Source: Quercus robur
Taxonomy: Eukaryota; Streptophyta; Magnoliopsida; Fagales; Fagaceae
Assembly: GCF_932294415.1 (NCBI RefSeq)
Contig: NC_065544.1
Location: 17,397,351-17,461,350 of the forward strand
DNA: 64,000 nt
Reading direction: 5' to 3'
The notes under the pieces are model-generated. The model did no database searches and was not told the origin of the DNA. It saw only the letters and a list, made by a program, of their open reading frames with translations. Numbering within the stretch: the first letter of the stretch is position 1; the number at the start of each line of letters is the position of its first letter. Both the position numbers and the translations under genes were made by a program. Shown here in pieces: positions 48,045-60,689 of the stretch.

Positions 48045-49779
48045 TCAAATTGATACTGGATCAACAAGCATTAAAGTGACACGCTCTACCATCATTCCTC
48101 CAAGTTGTGTGTGCATATTCATCTTTGTAAAGTAGATCCATGACTCATGCGAAATTGACAACATGTGTGAGGAAAGGTACTGGCACTTTAGTAGGTCTAA
48201 TGCACTCTTTGTTTATATCCTTCCATTTCCATACATTCACAGTTTGTTTCTGAAATTCGGCATGCACCTCTTGCTTTGTGGGTCCATTTGAAATGAATCC
48301 ATTTCATGTTTTAAATAGTATAAATTAAAGGGGTATCTAATAACATGTTATTTAAAATTTTAAAATACACTACACTCTATACACTATTAGATTCAATAAA
48401 GTAAAAATTGAACCATGAAATAAGTCCATAGACAAGGATCATATTCCTTGCAGTACTAAACTAATGTCTCATATACCTTGTTGAAGTAAAGATACTGGGA
48501 AAAGAAATAAGATAATTATTTTGACTGAATTAGTATATCTTCTATATTATATATAATTTCAGTACATGTGGCAGTGACAAGACTGCATGTGAAGAATCTC
48601 TTAATTGGAATAAAATTCTGCACTATGTAGGGTTTTGCTGAGTCCCATATCACGCTTATATTGGGTTAATATGAGATTCATTAACAACTACAAAAGGCAC
48701 CAATTGTGATTAGACTAATCTTTTTAGAGTACAACACAGATGTAACTAGCTTTTTTCCTCGGGTCAATAATTAATGTTCCTTGATTTTAGTCACAATCAA
48801 GAGCTAACATGTGCTCAATAAGATCCACTAACAATATATGCTATATAACATTTGTGAAACAAGGTCATCCATTAGCCTGTTTATGATTGATGCTGCAATA
48901 ACAATCTTTGGCTCCTTGAAGACCCACTCCAACACTTCCTTGGTCACGATATCTCCCATGCCAACAAAAGATTTGGTGCCAAGTATGGGGTAACCACAGG
49001 ATATTAGTGCATTACTCATATATCCCTCCATTGTGGGAATATATTTTTCTTTCAACCATATGGCTTCTTCAAAGTAGGCTTTAACAAGTTTTTTCATCCA
49101 GTTACATTAAAACATGGTTTCAAGTGAATTAATAGTGTCATACCGCAACTTTTGAATAGTGAACGTATAATTTTCCTTCTTTGCACATCTTTTCCTCAAT
49201 TTCTTCAAAAACATCCAAGACTGCTTTATAACACAACTTCATGTAATCTCTGAGTTGGTCTATGCAATTGATATCCCACCTATAATTTAAACGTTGAAAT
49301 GAAGCGTGTAATGTTGACTTGAAATTGAGAGAATCTTTGTCACAGTTAATACTTTATTTTTTTGATCTGGCAGTATGTATAGAATGCCACATTAATTAAA
49401 ATTTTAAATGACATGGCACTAGATACATCTTTAAATTTATAATATTTTGAATGAACCATGACATGAATCCATTTCAAATGAAGAGAATTATATGTGCTTT
49501 TACTAAATCTTTTAATTGCATCTGTGAAGAGCATGAGTTCTTCATGTGTGCCATGTACATCATATATGTCATCTATAATTGATGTCATGCAAATTGTTTT
49601 AGTTAGTATCCTCCTAGCAAGAGAGTATTGGGATTCAAAGTACACTCCCAAAATCTAGAAGTATAACTCCACCACCTTGTCTATTGCAAAAGATAAGTTT
49701 GTGGCAACATCTATACCTTTACACCACCTAAATTATAATTTCAACAAAAATTGTCTGATCAAATCATGTCTTATGAAAG

Positions 49780-51198
49780 TGATGATCATGAAATATATAC
49801 AATAAAATACTTTCATATTTGCATATTTAGCTGCACTTTTATATTAATTTGTGACTGATGGTAAGTTGTCCTTGATTTAGAGGTAATAAAGGCTTTACAT
49901 ACAAAGTGGCACCAGGCCAATTGTCAAGCTAACTTATGACCCAGATGTGAAGCACGAAGGAAAGATTCAGCCTAAAGTAAAGATCCAGCCCAAGTGTGAA
50001 TTCAAGAGAAGACAGAAACAAAGAAAGAAAAAAAGAAAAAGAAAAAAAAAAAGCCCAAGATTCAATCCAACGTGGATGAAGTGTGCAAGGAAACAAAACT
50101 CAAATCAAACAATTCTTACACAGTTGACGTGGTGGGCTTTAGGGTCCAAATCAGTAATTGTATTGTTGTTGTGGGCCTCTTGACTTGTTCACCAAAACAT
50201 CTACTTAGGGAGTACTTACTTTTGGGCCACGTTGGTTTTAATAATGAGCTTTTAGGTCTTAGTATAAATAGAGGGAAATAAGAAATATTGGGGGCGGGTA
50301 GAGGAGAGCTGAAACGCAGGCTAGAAGAAAGCTGAAACAGAGGACGGAGAAGGCTGAAACGCAGGAGCCGCATGTGGCTTTTTTCTTCACCCTTTCTCTA
50401 TGCTAGCACTGTAGCTTTTCTCTTTCATTCTAGTTAGTAGTTTAATTGTCTAGTTTAATGTTCAATATTTATTTTGTGTGTCTTATTTCAGCTACCATGA
50501 ATAGCTAAATTTTCAATTAAGGTTGAGGATGAAACATTCTTAAAGATTATCAATTTTATTTATGTGATTTGATTTTTCCCAAAATAGTTGTTCTTTAATG
50601 ATTTAAATTGTTCTTGCTTCATTACAATCAACTAAGATATGATTCTTAATATGAGTTCAATCATGTTTTTCTTATGATTTTGGATTTATCTTAATAAATT
50701 GAATGCTTGTTTTATTATTGCTTTATTATAAAATTTGATATCTTTTGTGATTTGATTAGCTACAGATACAATTGATGATTTGATTTTATACATAGGAAGC
50801 AAAAAAGAGATTTTTTAAATAAGAATTTTAATGAGAATATTTTCCATGATAGCAAGATTGATTTCTAGATTATCATGCAGTAATTGAGAAAAATTAATGA
50901 TCATAAATATATGTTGATATGACTTATAAGGCGGATTCTAAAACCTTAATTCATTTCTTTAGATTGTTTAAACTCTTTACTACTTTTGTATTATATATTT
51001 TGCTTAGTTTAATTATTTGCTTAGCTTTATTTAATTTCAAAACAATCAATTTTTATTAAACTAGATTAGGATTAATTTGGTTAAAATTTGATTAATTTTC
51101 CTACGTTCATACAAGTCACTGTGGGTTCAACCTTGTTCTTGTCAAACTATATTTAGGTACAGTTTGTACACTTGTGAATACTTTAAAATTTCACAACA
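49780..51198 (+). mobile_element. Probable solo LTR in intron 3 of the terpene synthase pseudogene
   Basis: 1419 bp absent from the other copy's intron 3. Starts TG and ends CA between GAAAG (49775-49779) and AAAAG (51199-51203). TATAAATA at 50260-50267 suggests a forward-strand LTR promoter. Words GCTGAAACGCAGG/GCTGAAACAGAGG repeat at 50310-50365. No coding domains. Confidence 0.5.
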
Positions 51199-51301
51199 AA
51201 AAGCTTAATTACAACACCAACATAGTGAGATATAGCTAATGAACTTACCTTGAAATATGGCTATGATCCTTCTTGTGTTGTTTTTGCAACATGTTAAAAT
51301 C

Positions 51302-51320
51302 TTTTTTTTTTTTTTTTTTG
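51302..51320 (-). mobile_element. Tail-only retro-insertion in exon 3 of the pseudogene
   Basis: On the reverse strand one C and 18 A, flanked by perfect 16-bp copies of GCAACATGTTAAAATC (51286-51301 and 51321-51336). The other terpene synthase copy has the single uninterrupted site at 57725-57740. Confidence 0.85.
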
Positions 51321-51770
51321 GCAACATGTTAAAATCCAATTTTTCCAAGTTTAGTAGAACTTCATTATGTGAAGCAATTTCTTGGTAGATAGAAAAGTAA
51401 TGTCTTGCCTCTACACTTGGCAAGGTTTTTCAAATAGGCCGATTTAAGGCACGACTTACTTGTATGGCAAGAGGAGGGCTTAAATTAATCACCATTGATT
51501 CGACGTGAGTGGTAGTAAACTTAAGTGTTTCATCAAGCATATCTTCTCCACGCACCATCATATGGCTTCATACAAGCTTAACATTCCTCGCACATCTTTA
51601 ATAAGAGATTCCTTGAAGTTTCTCATATTGTCATTGAATTTATTGAAGACATCTACTTTACCACCCCCACACAAGACATGCACTAACCATTAGTAGATGA
51701 TATAAACACATGTTTTACATTTTTGAAAGTGAAGAGTTCGATTAAACACTAGGTTTCATTTATCAACCGA

Positions 51771-52567
51771 TAGTGATTTTAGGATTTTTTTTTTTTTTTT
51801 TTTTTCCTAAGGGGGCCAGGAAGAAAATGAATCTTAGGTTAGAGATATAAAAATTTTACAGTCTATGTGGTTTTCTTATTACAAATTTCTCCATAGAATG
51901 TACTAGCAAGAGAATAAGAGATAAACTACAAGTTCATTAAGCATATTGTTTCTTTATACAATGACTATACTGATTACTGTTACTAAAAATTAAATTAATC
52001 ATATCAGTTTAGGACAATTATATGTTTACATTATACTATCAATGTAAGATTTACATTATAGATTAAATAAATGTGTACAGTTTTTTACACATTTGCAAAA
52101 AGTGTACAATATTATACACATTTGCATAAAAGTGTACAAAGTTATACATATTTGTTTAGAGGCACTGTAAATTTTACATTGATAATACAATGTAAATTAA
52201 GAATTTTTCATTAGTTTATTTAAAATTTGTTAAGATTTAAATGAGTTTTTTCTAAGTTTTAAGATGAACAAATTTCTAATTTTATTGTTAGGCTTACTAT
52301 TTTTTACCCTCCAAATTTTAGATAAAATTGATTTGTTGTTGGAATTTTTATTTTGCGTTTAAAAAGACCAAAATATTATTAAGAAGATTATATAATTTAA
52401 GCTTATTTCAATTAGGCTTAAAAAAAAAAAAAAATTAGGGCCAAGATGTTAAAATTTTTATTTTATGAGGGTTAAATAAAAATAAATAAATAAATTATAT
52501 GTTTTAAAAAACAATTGCCAGCCCAACGGTTCATTTGAACCCCTAAACAATACATAGTACCGCCCAT
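51771..52567. mobile_element. Degenerate hAT-like element, relative of 53190-54019
   Basis: Aligns along its length with the better-preserved element at 53190-54019 (GGGGGTCA/GGGGGCCA start, TTACAAATTTCTCCATA, and an end with TTGAACCCC and TACCGCCCAT). It lies beyond exon 3 of the proximal terpene synthase copy. Confidence 0.55.
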
Positions 52568-52599
52568 TCAATCATATCGATCAATCTCTAAGTGTCAAC

Positions 52600-52765
52600 G
52601 TACATGTGCTACACCATTGCGCACCCTTGGTGTGGTGGTCACTCCACAAGTATAAGTGTTTGTAGGGTGTGAGGAGTAAGGGCAGAGTTTAAGTCTTCTA
52701 GAGGGAGATTCATACACATATACACTTAGTTTAGACTAAAGTAAAATTCTATCTATCTCAAAAAT
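52600..52765 (+). mobile_element. tRNA-derived SINE
   Basis: Contains TGGTGTGGTGGTCACTCCAC (A-box-like), AAGTGTTTGTAGGGTGTG and AGAGTTTAAGTC (decayed B box). Same family as 14355-14475. It ends in an A-containing tail near 52765. Confidence 0.6.
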
Positions 52766-53189
52766 AAATGTACATTTGCTATGGATACGTTACATTTCTA
52801 ATTTAATTTGGAAAGTGTTGTTATCAATGCTTCACGATTCACTTCGCCATTGATGACTTTTGTACTTGTTTATTAGCTAGTTAGTCAAATTTCCAATTTT
52901 TATGACCAGATTCACATGTTTATATCATTAACAAAAAATAAAAATAAAAAAGAAGTCACATGCTTAATGTTAAAAAGATTACATGAAACAATGAAATGTT
53001 GTGAACGTACGTAGTTTTTAGTGACTGAATCACGTTAATTTCTTCAATGATTCCTTTTCATCTACCTTTTTTCCCTAATATTTCATTATTATGTCAAAGC
53101 AATGATGTTGAGTTGAATCTTGTCTCTATTCTACCTCCTACTCAAAAATTAAAAATTTCATAATTTAGGCCTCACTTAGTGTGGAGCAG

Positions 53190-54019
53190 TGGCGGCTCCA
53201 GGATATATTTTTAGGGGGTCAGTAAGAAGATGCATTTTGGGTAAAAAGAAATTAATCTTGTGATTTACATGATTTCTTTATTATAAATTTGTCCATAATA
53301 CGTACTAACAAGAGAATAAAATATGAGAAGTGTTATCTCCACAATAGTTTTACAACACTTTCCTAACAAATTTTTGGTGATAAGTTGTTATAAGTTCTAA
53401 TTTAAACTTACTACTGAAATTACTATTTTGCCAACATATAGTAACCAGTAATAATTTGTCACTTAGGATTTGTTATGAAAGTGCTGTAAACATATCGTTT
53501 CTCATATAAGATAAAATATAAGTTCATTATATATTGTTTATTATTATAATGAAAATACTAATTATTGTTGCTAATATTAAATCTTGGAAATCATCTATCG
53601 TTTTTAAATATAATAAACATATTGATTATTGTTATAAAGTGAACTCCAAGCGAGATCTAAATACAATACAATTTTATGTATTAGTTTATTTCAAATTTGT
53701 TAAGATCTACATGGATTTTTTTTTTTTTTTTTTTTAAGATTTAAGATGAAAAAATATACTTTTGTCCCCCCCCCCCCCCACCCAATATTTTAGATCAAAT
53801 TGATTTGTTATGAGTTATTTTTTATTTTTTATTTTTTGTCAAGATGATAATATTCAAGTTTATTTTAGCTGGGTTTAAAAAAATATAAACCCAAGGTGTT
53901 CAAAATTTTATTTTAAGAGGGTTCAAATAAAACAAATTAGAAAATTATATATAAAATTATTTTTTGGCCCAGCTCATGGAGTACATTTGAACCCCCTGGG
54001 CTGTACCTAGAGCCGCTCA
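53190..54019. mobile_element. Non-autonomous hAT-like element downstream of the terpene synthase
   Basis: 830 bp between TGGAGCAG (53182-53189) and TGGTGCAG (54020-54027). Ends TGGCGGCTCCAGGATA and, inverted, TGAGCGGCTCTAGGTA. Contains a C14 run (53766-53779). No coding capacity. Confidence 0.75.
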
Positions 54020-54612
54020 TGGTGCAGAGAGTTTAAATCTACATTTGTGAGGAGCTATTAGAATAATGAATAAGTGAATAAAATAACTTCTTTTGTTATC
54101 ACCTCAGGTTTTTGGGATTTTCAATATCTACAATTAAAAGAATTAATCCTTATTTTTTCTAAATTGCTTATTGAAATTCAGAGCTCAAATATAAACTAAA
54201 TAAAAACAAGTTTAAAATTGCAAAAAAAAAAAAAAACGATAAATATTAATATATAGAAGAGACAGAGTGCGTTGTCGCATTGAATAATTTGTTCATTGTT
54301 AGAACACATGCACAAGAAACATATATTAATTATTGCGGATTAACAAAGCAGAGTTCTACAAAATGGAACCATATGAGAAAAGTAATGTAGAAATAATTCT
54401 CACACATTAATCACCTATTGAAACAATATTTATTCTAAAAAAACATTGGGCTCCTAATTTTTAGAGTAATTTGGAGTTCAAGTAAAATTTTCACTCTAGA
54501 CACTTACACATTCATTTTATATTAACTTCGTAGGACAGTTTATCAAATCTTTATTTAAGGAACCAACTTAGTTATAATTTTGTGCTCATAATGAGCACTG
54601 GCATCAATATCT

Positions 54613-56171
54613 TCAAACTGGTACTGGATCAACAAGCATTGAGGTGATACCCTCTACCATCACTCCTCCAAGATGTGTGTATGCATCTTCATCCTTGTAG
54701 AGTAAATCCATAACTCGTGCAAGATTGACAACACGTGTAAGGAGAGGTTCTGGCACTTCAGTAGGTCTAAGACACTCTTTGTTTATATCCTTCCATGCAT
54801 TCACGATTTGCTTTCGAAATTCTTCATGTACCTCTTGCTTTGAGACACCATATTGCCTCATGTAACACTCGATGCCCGAGACAACGTGCTCTCTCTCTTG
54901 CTCAAACTGTAAAAAAATAAATTCCCAAAATATGTAATGAGTGTCATTTTTTGTTAGGCCTAAATGGATTTGTGGATCCATTTGAAATGAATCAATTTCT
55001 TGCTTTAAATAGTAAAAATTTACAGGTGTATCTAATACCACATTATTTAAGACCTAACAATATGTACACTGTTATTTACTAGATTCAAAAACAAAATTTG
55101 AACCATGTCATAAATCTGCAGACGTGGATCTAATTCCTTGTAGTACTGAACTAGTCTTTCATATACACTGTTGAAGTAAAAATACTGAAAAAAGAAAGAA
55201 GATAGTTATTACGAGTGAATTTGTATATTCTCTATATATTTTTATAATTTTTGTACATACTACATGTAGAAGGATCTTTTAATTGGACTAAAATTGTGAT
55301 ACTCCAAATTGATTGAATATTAATTATGTGTTGTGCAGGTGTGTGTTGAGTCCTTCATTAGACATATATATTGGGTTACTCTGGAATTTATAATAGTAAA
55401 AAAAAACTCAATTGTGACTAGACTAATTATTTTAAGGTGTAGCACAAATGTGACTTAACAATTTTTCTCATTTTTTTTTTTTTAATATAGAATAATTAAC
55501 GTCCCTTGATTTTAGTCACAATGCTCAATAAGATCCACTAATAATATGTGTGCTATATAACATTTGCTAAATGTACCTCATTGGAAACAATATCATCCAT
55601 TAGCCTGCTTATGATTGATGCTGCTCTAACAATCTTCGGCTCCTTGATGACCCATTCCAATGCTTCCTTGGTCACGATATCTCCCATGCCAATAAAAGAT
55701 ATGGTGCTAAGCGTGAGGTAACCACAAGATATTAGTGCATTACTCATATATTCCTCCATTGTGGGAATATATTTTTCTTTCAACCATACGGCTTCTTCAA
55801 AGTAGGCTTGAACAAGTTTTTTCATCTAGTTACATTAACATATAAAATATTGATAACTATAAAATGAGAATTAATGGGAAAAAAATAGAGCGGTTTCAAG
55901 TGAATTAATAGTGTCTTACTGCAACTTTTGCATAGTAAACACAGTAAAGTCTTCCATCCTTGCACATCTCTTCTTCAATTTCTTCAAAAACATCCAAGAG
56001 TACTTTATAACACAACTTCATGTATTTTGGGAGTTGGTCTATGCAACTTATATCCCACCTGAAATTTAAACGTTTGAATCATGTTTGCAATGTTGACTTA
56101 TACCCCAAAATGTTAAAAATAGGGCAGGGTCGACTTCATGTATTTTGGGGCTTAAGGCAATAACTAAATTG

Positions 56172-56211
<40 letters not shown>

Positions 56212-58946
56212 TTATTTATTTATCAATTAAGTAATAATTTTTTAATATAAAATTATTCTACTTGCTTGTTTAATTAGATGAAAAATTATGAATTAAATTG
56301 TTTTATTGAACTTTTCTAACATCTATTTTTAAATTAATAATATAGTTAAATCACTTAATCTTTCTTAAAATGTTATATTTAATTGATTTTTTTCACAAAA
56401 TTAATTTTTAAATTTGTCAACAACTACTATGAAACTCATGCTACATCACCCCCAAAACTATGAATGATTGAATGGGCTATGTCAAAAACAGTGAATGATG
56501 AACAGCATAATAAATATGGACTATGTAAAAGCTTAAAGCTAAGCTAAACAAGAGTGACTGAATAAATTTATTTTATCAAGATAAAACATTGGTCTCTTTC
56601 TTTATCTCCTACCACTACCAAGGGTAAAACAAACACAAAGTAAAAGATCTCCTATAAAAACAAGGAGAGAGAGAGAGAGAGAGAGAGAGAAATTTGAAGC
56701 TGAGCCAAACCCGAAAGGAACAAAAAAGAAGGTCCAATGTAGCTACAAAGAAGCTTAAATTACTTTTTATTCTTTAAATGGAGAGAGTGGCAAAATTTCT
56801 AGCAATATGTACCCAAAAAAATGAGGTTTGAGATTTTTTTATTTTATTTTATTTTTATTTATTTTTTTATATAATTTGCAGATTTCAATTTTGTTTTGTT
56901 GACAGAGAAAGAGAGAGTAAGTGATTTTCTAGCTTTTGTGTGTGGAACACTATGATTTCTATACTCTAAAACTTTCACATGAATAAAACCAATATTCAGT
57001 TATACATTAAAAGAAGATAATTTCTTTTATAAAAGTGGTAATAGTTTTAGTGTTTTAATTTTTAAAAACATTATTTTTCATCTATTGGTTAATATGGGCT
57101 TAATTAATATTTTTACAAGTAAAGATACATCCTTATTGGTAAAGATATGACCTTGAAAAATGATATTCTCCATTCTAATAGAAATTGAGAAAATCCATTT
57201 CATGGTTACGATTTTATTTTTTTAATTTGATAGTGCATAGAGTACTCCATCATTTAAAATTTTAAGTGATGTCGTATTGGATACATCTTTAGATTTATAA
57301 TGTTTAATTTGAATCATGATATCAATCAATTTCAAATGGAGATGAAGATGATCTTATATGCTTGCATTAAACCTTTTAATTGCGTCTGTGAAGAGCTCGA
57401 GTTCTTCATGTGTGCCATATACATCATAAATGTCATCTATGATTGATGCCATGCAAATTGTTTTGGTAAGTATCCTCCGAGCAAGAGAGTATTGGGGTTC
57501 ATAGTACACTCCCAAAATCCAGAAGTATAACTCCACCACCCTATCTCGTGCAAAGGATAGGTTTGTCGCAACATCTATACCTTTCCACCACCTAAATTAC
57601 AATTTCAACAAAAACTAGCTGGTCAAATCATGTCTAATGAAAGCTTAATTACAACACCAATGTAGTGAGATATAGTTAATGAACTTACCTTGAGATATGG
57701 CTAAGTTCCTTCTGGTGTTGTTTTTGCAACATGTTAAAATCCAATTTTGCAAAGTTTAGTAGAATTTCATTATGTGAAGCATTTTCTTGGTAGATAGAAA
57801 AATATTGCCTAGCCTCTACCCTTGGCAAGCACTTTCGAATAGGTCGATTTAAAGCATGGCTTACTTGTGTAGCAAGAGGAGGGCTGAAATTAATCGCCAT
57901 TGATTCAAGGTGAGTGGTAGTAAACTTAAGTGCTTCATCAAGTATATCTTCTCCATGCACCCTCATATGTGTAGCTTCATAAAAACTTAACATTCCTTTC
58001 ACATCGTTAGTAAGTGATTCCTTGAAGTTTCCCATATTGTCTTTGAATTTGTTGAAGATATCTACTTTACCACCCAACACAAGACATGCATGAGCCATTA
58101 GTAGATGATATGAAAATAATGATGGAAGTGAATGCTTGATCATGAAAATTAACTTTTAGCTTGTTTGAGGATATGTTTGGAATGAAAAGAGATGGAGGGA
58201 GAGGTGAGGAGAATAGAGGGGAAGGATTTAAGGAAGCCAGAATATATTAAAATTTAGCAAATTCCAATCACCTGCTCCCTTCTCTCATCTCCCTCAATCC
58301 AAACATAAAGTAAGTTTTCTTAAATAAACAAAATAACCAACCAAAAGAGTGCTTACCACTTAGAATGTTATAACCTTGTTGTCTAAGTAATCGAAAATGA
58401 AGTGCAACGGTGTAAAGAGCATCATCACTTTCTTGGACATCACACGTATAATGATACTTGTGAATTTGTTGTAATACTTCATCAATCTCACCTTCAAAAT
58501 GGTAGGACACTCCTAAGCTTTGGATTGCATCAATCAACTCCAACTTTTCTAGAAGATTATCGATGGGAGCCATCAACATCCTTTGCACTTCTTCCTTCAA
58601 CCCTTGGATTTCTCCAAGTCATCAATAGTTTCCTAAAATTGGAAATCGAAATAAAAAATTAACATGTTACCACTGTTTATAAGCATCATTTGTCATTTAA
58701 AGATGATGTATTTTAAGACCATGACATTTGAATATTGGCTATGAAATGAATCACAATTTATATTAGAATATTAATTTTATTATGTAGCCTAACATGTCAG
58801 GTGGAAGACATATATACCTCGGATTTATTAGAATAAGAGAGGAAATGGTCTCCCCATAAGCTTGGACGAAAATTTGCTAAGCGACGATGTACCTTAGCAT
58901 CTTGATTTTGGGTTTGAGCAGTAGCCATGGAAATTTGTTGAGACAT
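54613..58946 (-). pseudogene. Terpene synthase (TPS-a type, sesquiterpene), one base from intact
   Basis: Seven exons, all with GT-AG borders: 58818-58946, 58357-58632, 57689-58061, 57373-57591, 55920-56058, 55577-55825, 54613-54906 (129, 276, 373, 219, 139, 249, 294 nt). RRLANFRPSLW (RRx8W) lies at residue 21 with no transit peptide, so a cytosolic sesquiterpene synthase is likely. FARDRVVE is the RDR motif and [12 protein letters not shown] the DDxxD site. LMDDIVSNE joined to FE across exons 6-7 completes the NSE/DTE site. These bind magnesium and the farnesyl diphosphate pyrophosphate. The only disabling defect seen is one missing base at about 58611-58612, which ends translation soon after exon 2 starts. 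With it restored, about 559 residues, normal for TPS-a. Could be a real null or an assembly error. The product cannot be predicted. Confidence 0.92.
56099..57185. other. 1.1-kb insertion in intron 4 of the distal terpene synthase
   Basis: Intron 4 is 1314 bp here but 229 bp in the proximal copy; the extra sequence lies between AATGTTGACTT and GAAATTGAGA. It holds a (TA)n run (about 56177-56206) and a (GA)n run (about 56663-56691). No termini or coding domains recognised. Confidence 0.55.
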
Positions 58947-59100
58947 TTTGGGAGGTGAGAGAACAACTTAGTGTTGAAATGGTGCAATTAGCAAAAGCTT
59001 TAATGTATGCTTCTTGTCCTTCAAAAGACTGGCATGAGAGGAAGAGCTTATGTGCTTAGGTATTTATAGATATAGCTGAGGCATGCACTTTGGTTACGTT
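58947..59100 (-). promoter_or_regulatory. Terpene synthase promoter region
   Basis: Reverse-strand TATAAATA (59061-59068) lies about 115 bp upstream of the ATG, a normal core promoter distance. The block with GCTTCTTGTCCTTCAAAAG and TGCTTAGGTATTTATAGATA is repeated in diverged form at 61880-62010, 62610-62720 and 63325-63460. Confidence 0.6.
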
Positions 59101-60689
59101 TGGTAATTATTAATTTGTATGGGTGAGTGGTGCTATGTATAATCACACTCCTACTAATATTAGTGATTGGAAAATGCATAAATATTGTGGGACAAATTAA
59201 TGCATATACCTTAATTGGGTTGAAATGCAAGTTTTGACATTAAACCAAAAAAAGAAAAGTCTCTAAGCACGTGTGATGAGACTCGTATTCCATAATTTTC
59301 ATCCATTTGCTGCATTGCTTCTAATTTGATTGCTAGTTGGTTGATTTTTGAGAAAACTGTATAATTAGGATTAGAATTTTTAGAATACTAGTCAAAGGAA
59401 ATGCCTCTTGAACTAATGACACCTGATACTATGCACGTGCCCCAAACCTCTCTTTTTGTTGGGCAATTGTTTTCAGTGACTTTTAATTAGTCACAATCAA
59501 AACTTATGTTTTTTTTCAAATAATATAAGTACAATATACAACAAACTCATGAATTAAACAATATTTTGGATCATGAATAAGTATTCTGAAAGATACATCC
59601 AACTAAATTATTATACCAAATTTAGTATAGAGACCTTTTGAAAAGAAATTGAGGGTTAGATGTATTTCGTTACCTATTTCAATAATTCTAACAAAATTTG
59701 CCATTAACCTGTTTTGAAAGTATGAAGGTAGAATAAATTTGTGTTTGAAATATCTAGAGAGACTAAACATAGACATTGTGATCACAAAACCAAATAAGCA
59801 TATGCTTGGCAAGAATTATTAACTTCCACACCCTCCCCCACCCCCTCCTTTTTCTTTTTCTTTTTTCTAAATATATCCCTACACTGCTCCCATTTTACCG
59901 ACATCATCTATCTGCAATGAAAAAGAGGGAGAGGGCCAGAGGGGGGCTCTTGAACACTGAAGCAAAGAATCGAAAGAGGGAAACAGTAGAATAGTTTTTA
60001 AAAGTAAATTAAAACGTAAAAAATTATTAAAAAAAATATTGTGATGTAGAAAATTATGAGGCTTCAAAACTAATGTGACAAACTTTTGTGAAGCCTAACA
60101 AAATAAATTAAATCATTCAATTTTATATTATATATAAATTTGTTACAAATGTATTTATTTAATAGTTATAAGTTATTCACTAGAGGAGCCTAGAACCCGG
60201 GAACTCAAACCCCAATTTCAAACCAAAACCAAAAAAATGAAACAATCAAAGTAGAGAAGCAAAAACCTGAATGTAATCGACGACGAAATTCTGGCCGGAA
60301 CGACGATCTAGCTCGAAAGCAGAAATTTGTTGCGGTGCTGCAGAAAATTCAAATTGAGGTTTCCACGATCAGAGAAAAAAAATGTAGGAAGGTTGTTGAT
60401 TGTGGGCGTGGAGAGAAGGAAAAAACCCTAGAAATTGTAGTACCTTTGGTGTCCTTCGTTGCCAGTGAGAGCTGAAACCCTAGCTAGTTAGAGAGAGCGA
60501 GAAATTGAGAGAGATAGAGGGTTTGTTGAATTAGAGAAAGGGTTCTTTATCACTAAACAATCCCTAGAGATTGGAGAGATGTAGGGTGACGGTGAGATTG
60601 GAGATGGAGGGTGAGGATTGAGATCGAGTCTTAGGGAGTGAGGATTGAGATTGGGCTCTTGAGAGGCTAGGGTTGAAAATGTCTGAAGG
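59101..60689. other. Upstream spacer, no gene seen
   Basis: AT-rich sequence. From about 60180 it becomes less AT-rich, with UTR-like words (AAACCCTAGAAATTG, GAGAGAGCGAGAAATTGAGA); it probably already belongs to the CACTA-type element ending at 61081. Confidence 0.4.

Larger units (their letters stand above)
48045..51652 (-). pseudogene. Terpene synthase pseudogene, proximal copy
   Basis: Exon 3 51249-51652, exon 4 49509-49727, exon 5 49144-49279, exon 6 48856-49097, partial exon 7 48045-48277; exons 1-2 absent. The DDIYD metal-binding motif survives in exon 4. Lesions: RDR changed to IDK, Trp to TAG in exon 4, lost GT donor after exon 4, AG to GG before exon 6, about 17 bp deleted at the end of exon 6 (removing the last NSE/DTE residue and the donor), about 135 bp deleted at the start of exon 7, CGA to TGA in exon 7, and a poly(A) insertion and frameshift in exon 3. 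Intron 3 carries a 1.4-kb insertion. Tandem partner of the gene at 54613-58946. Confidence 0.92.

Noticed and set aside
49947-50281. Two overlapping forward frames rich in Lys/Arg
   Set aside because: Within the probable solo LTR; the basic run comes from an A/G-rich tract.
51505-51693. Forward-strand frame of 62 codons
   Set aside because: Antisense shadow of terpene synthase exon 3.
52600-52765. tRNA gene
   Set aside because: Only box-A/box-B-like words remain; no cloverleaf is formed, and a second diverged copy (14355-14475) shows it is a SINE.
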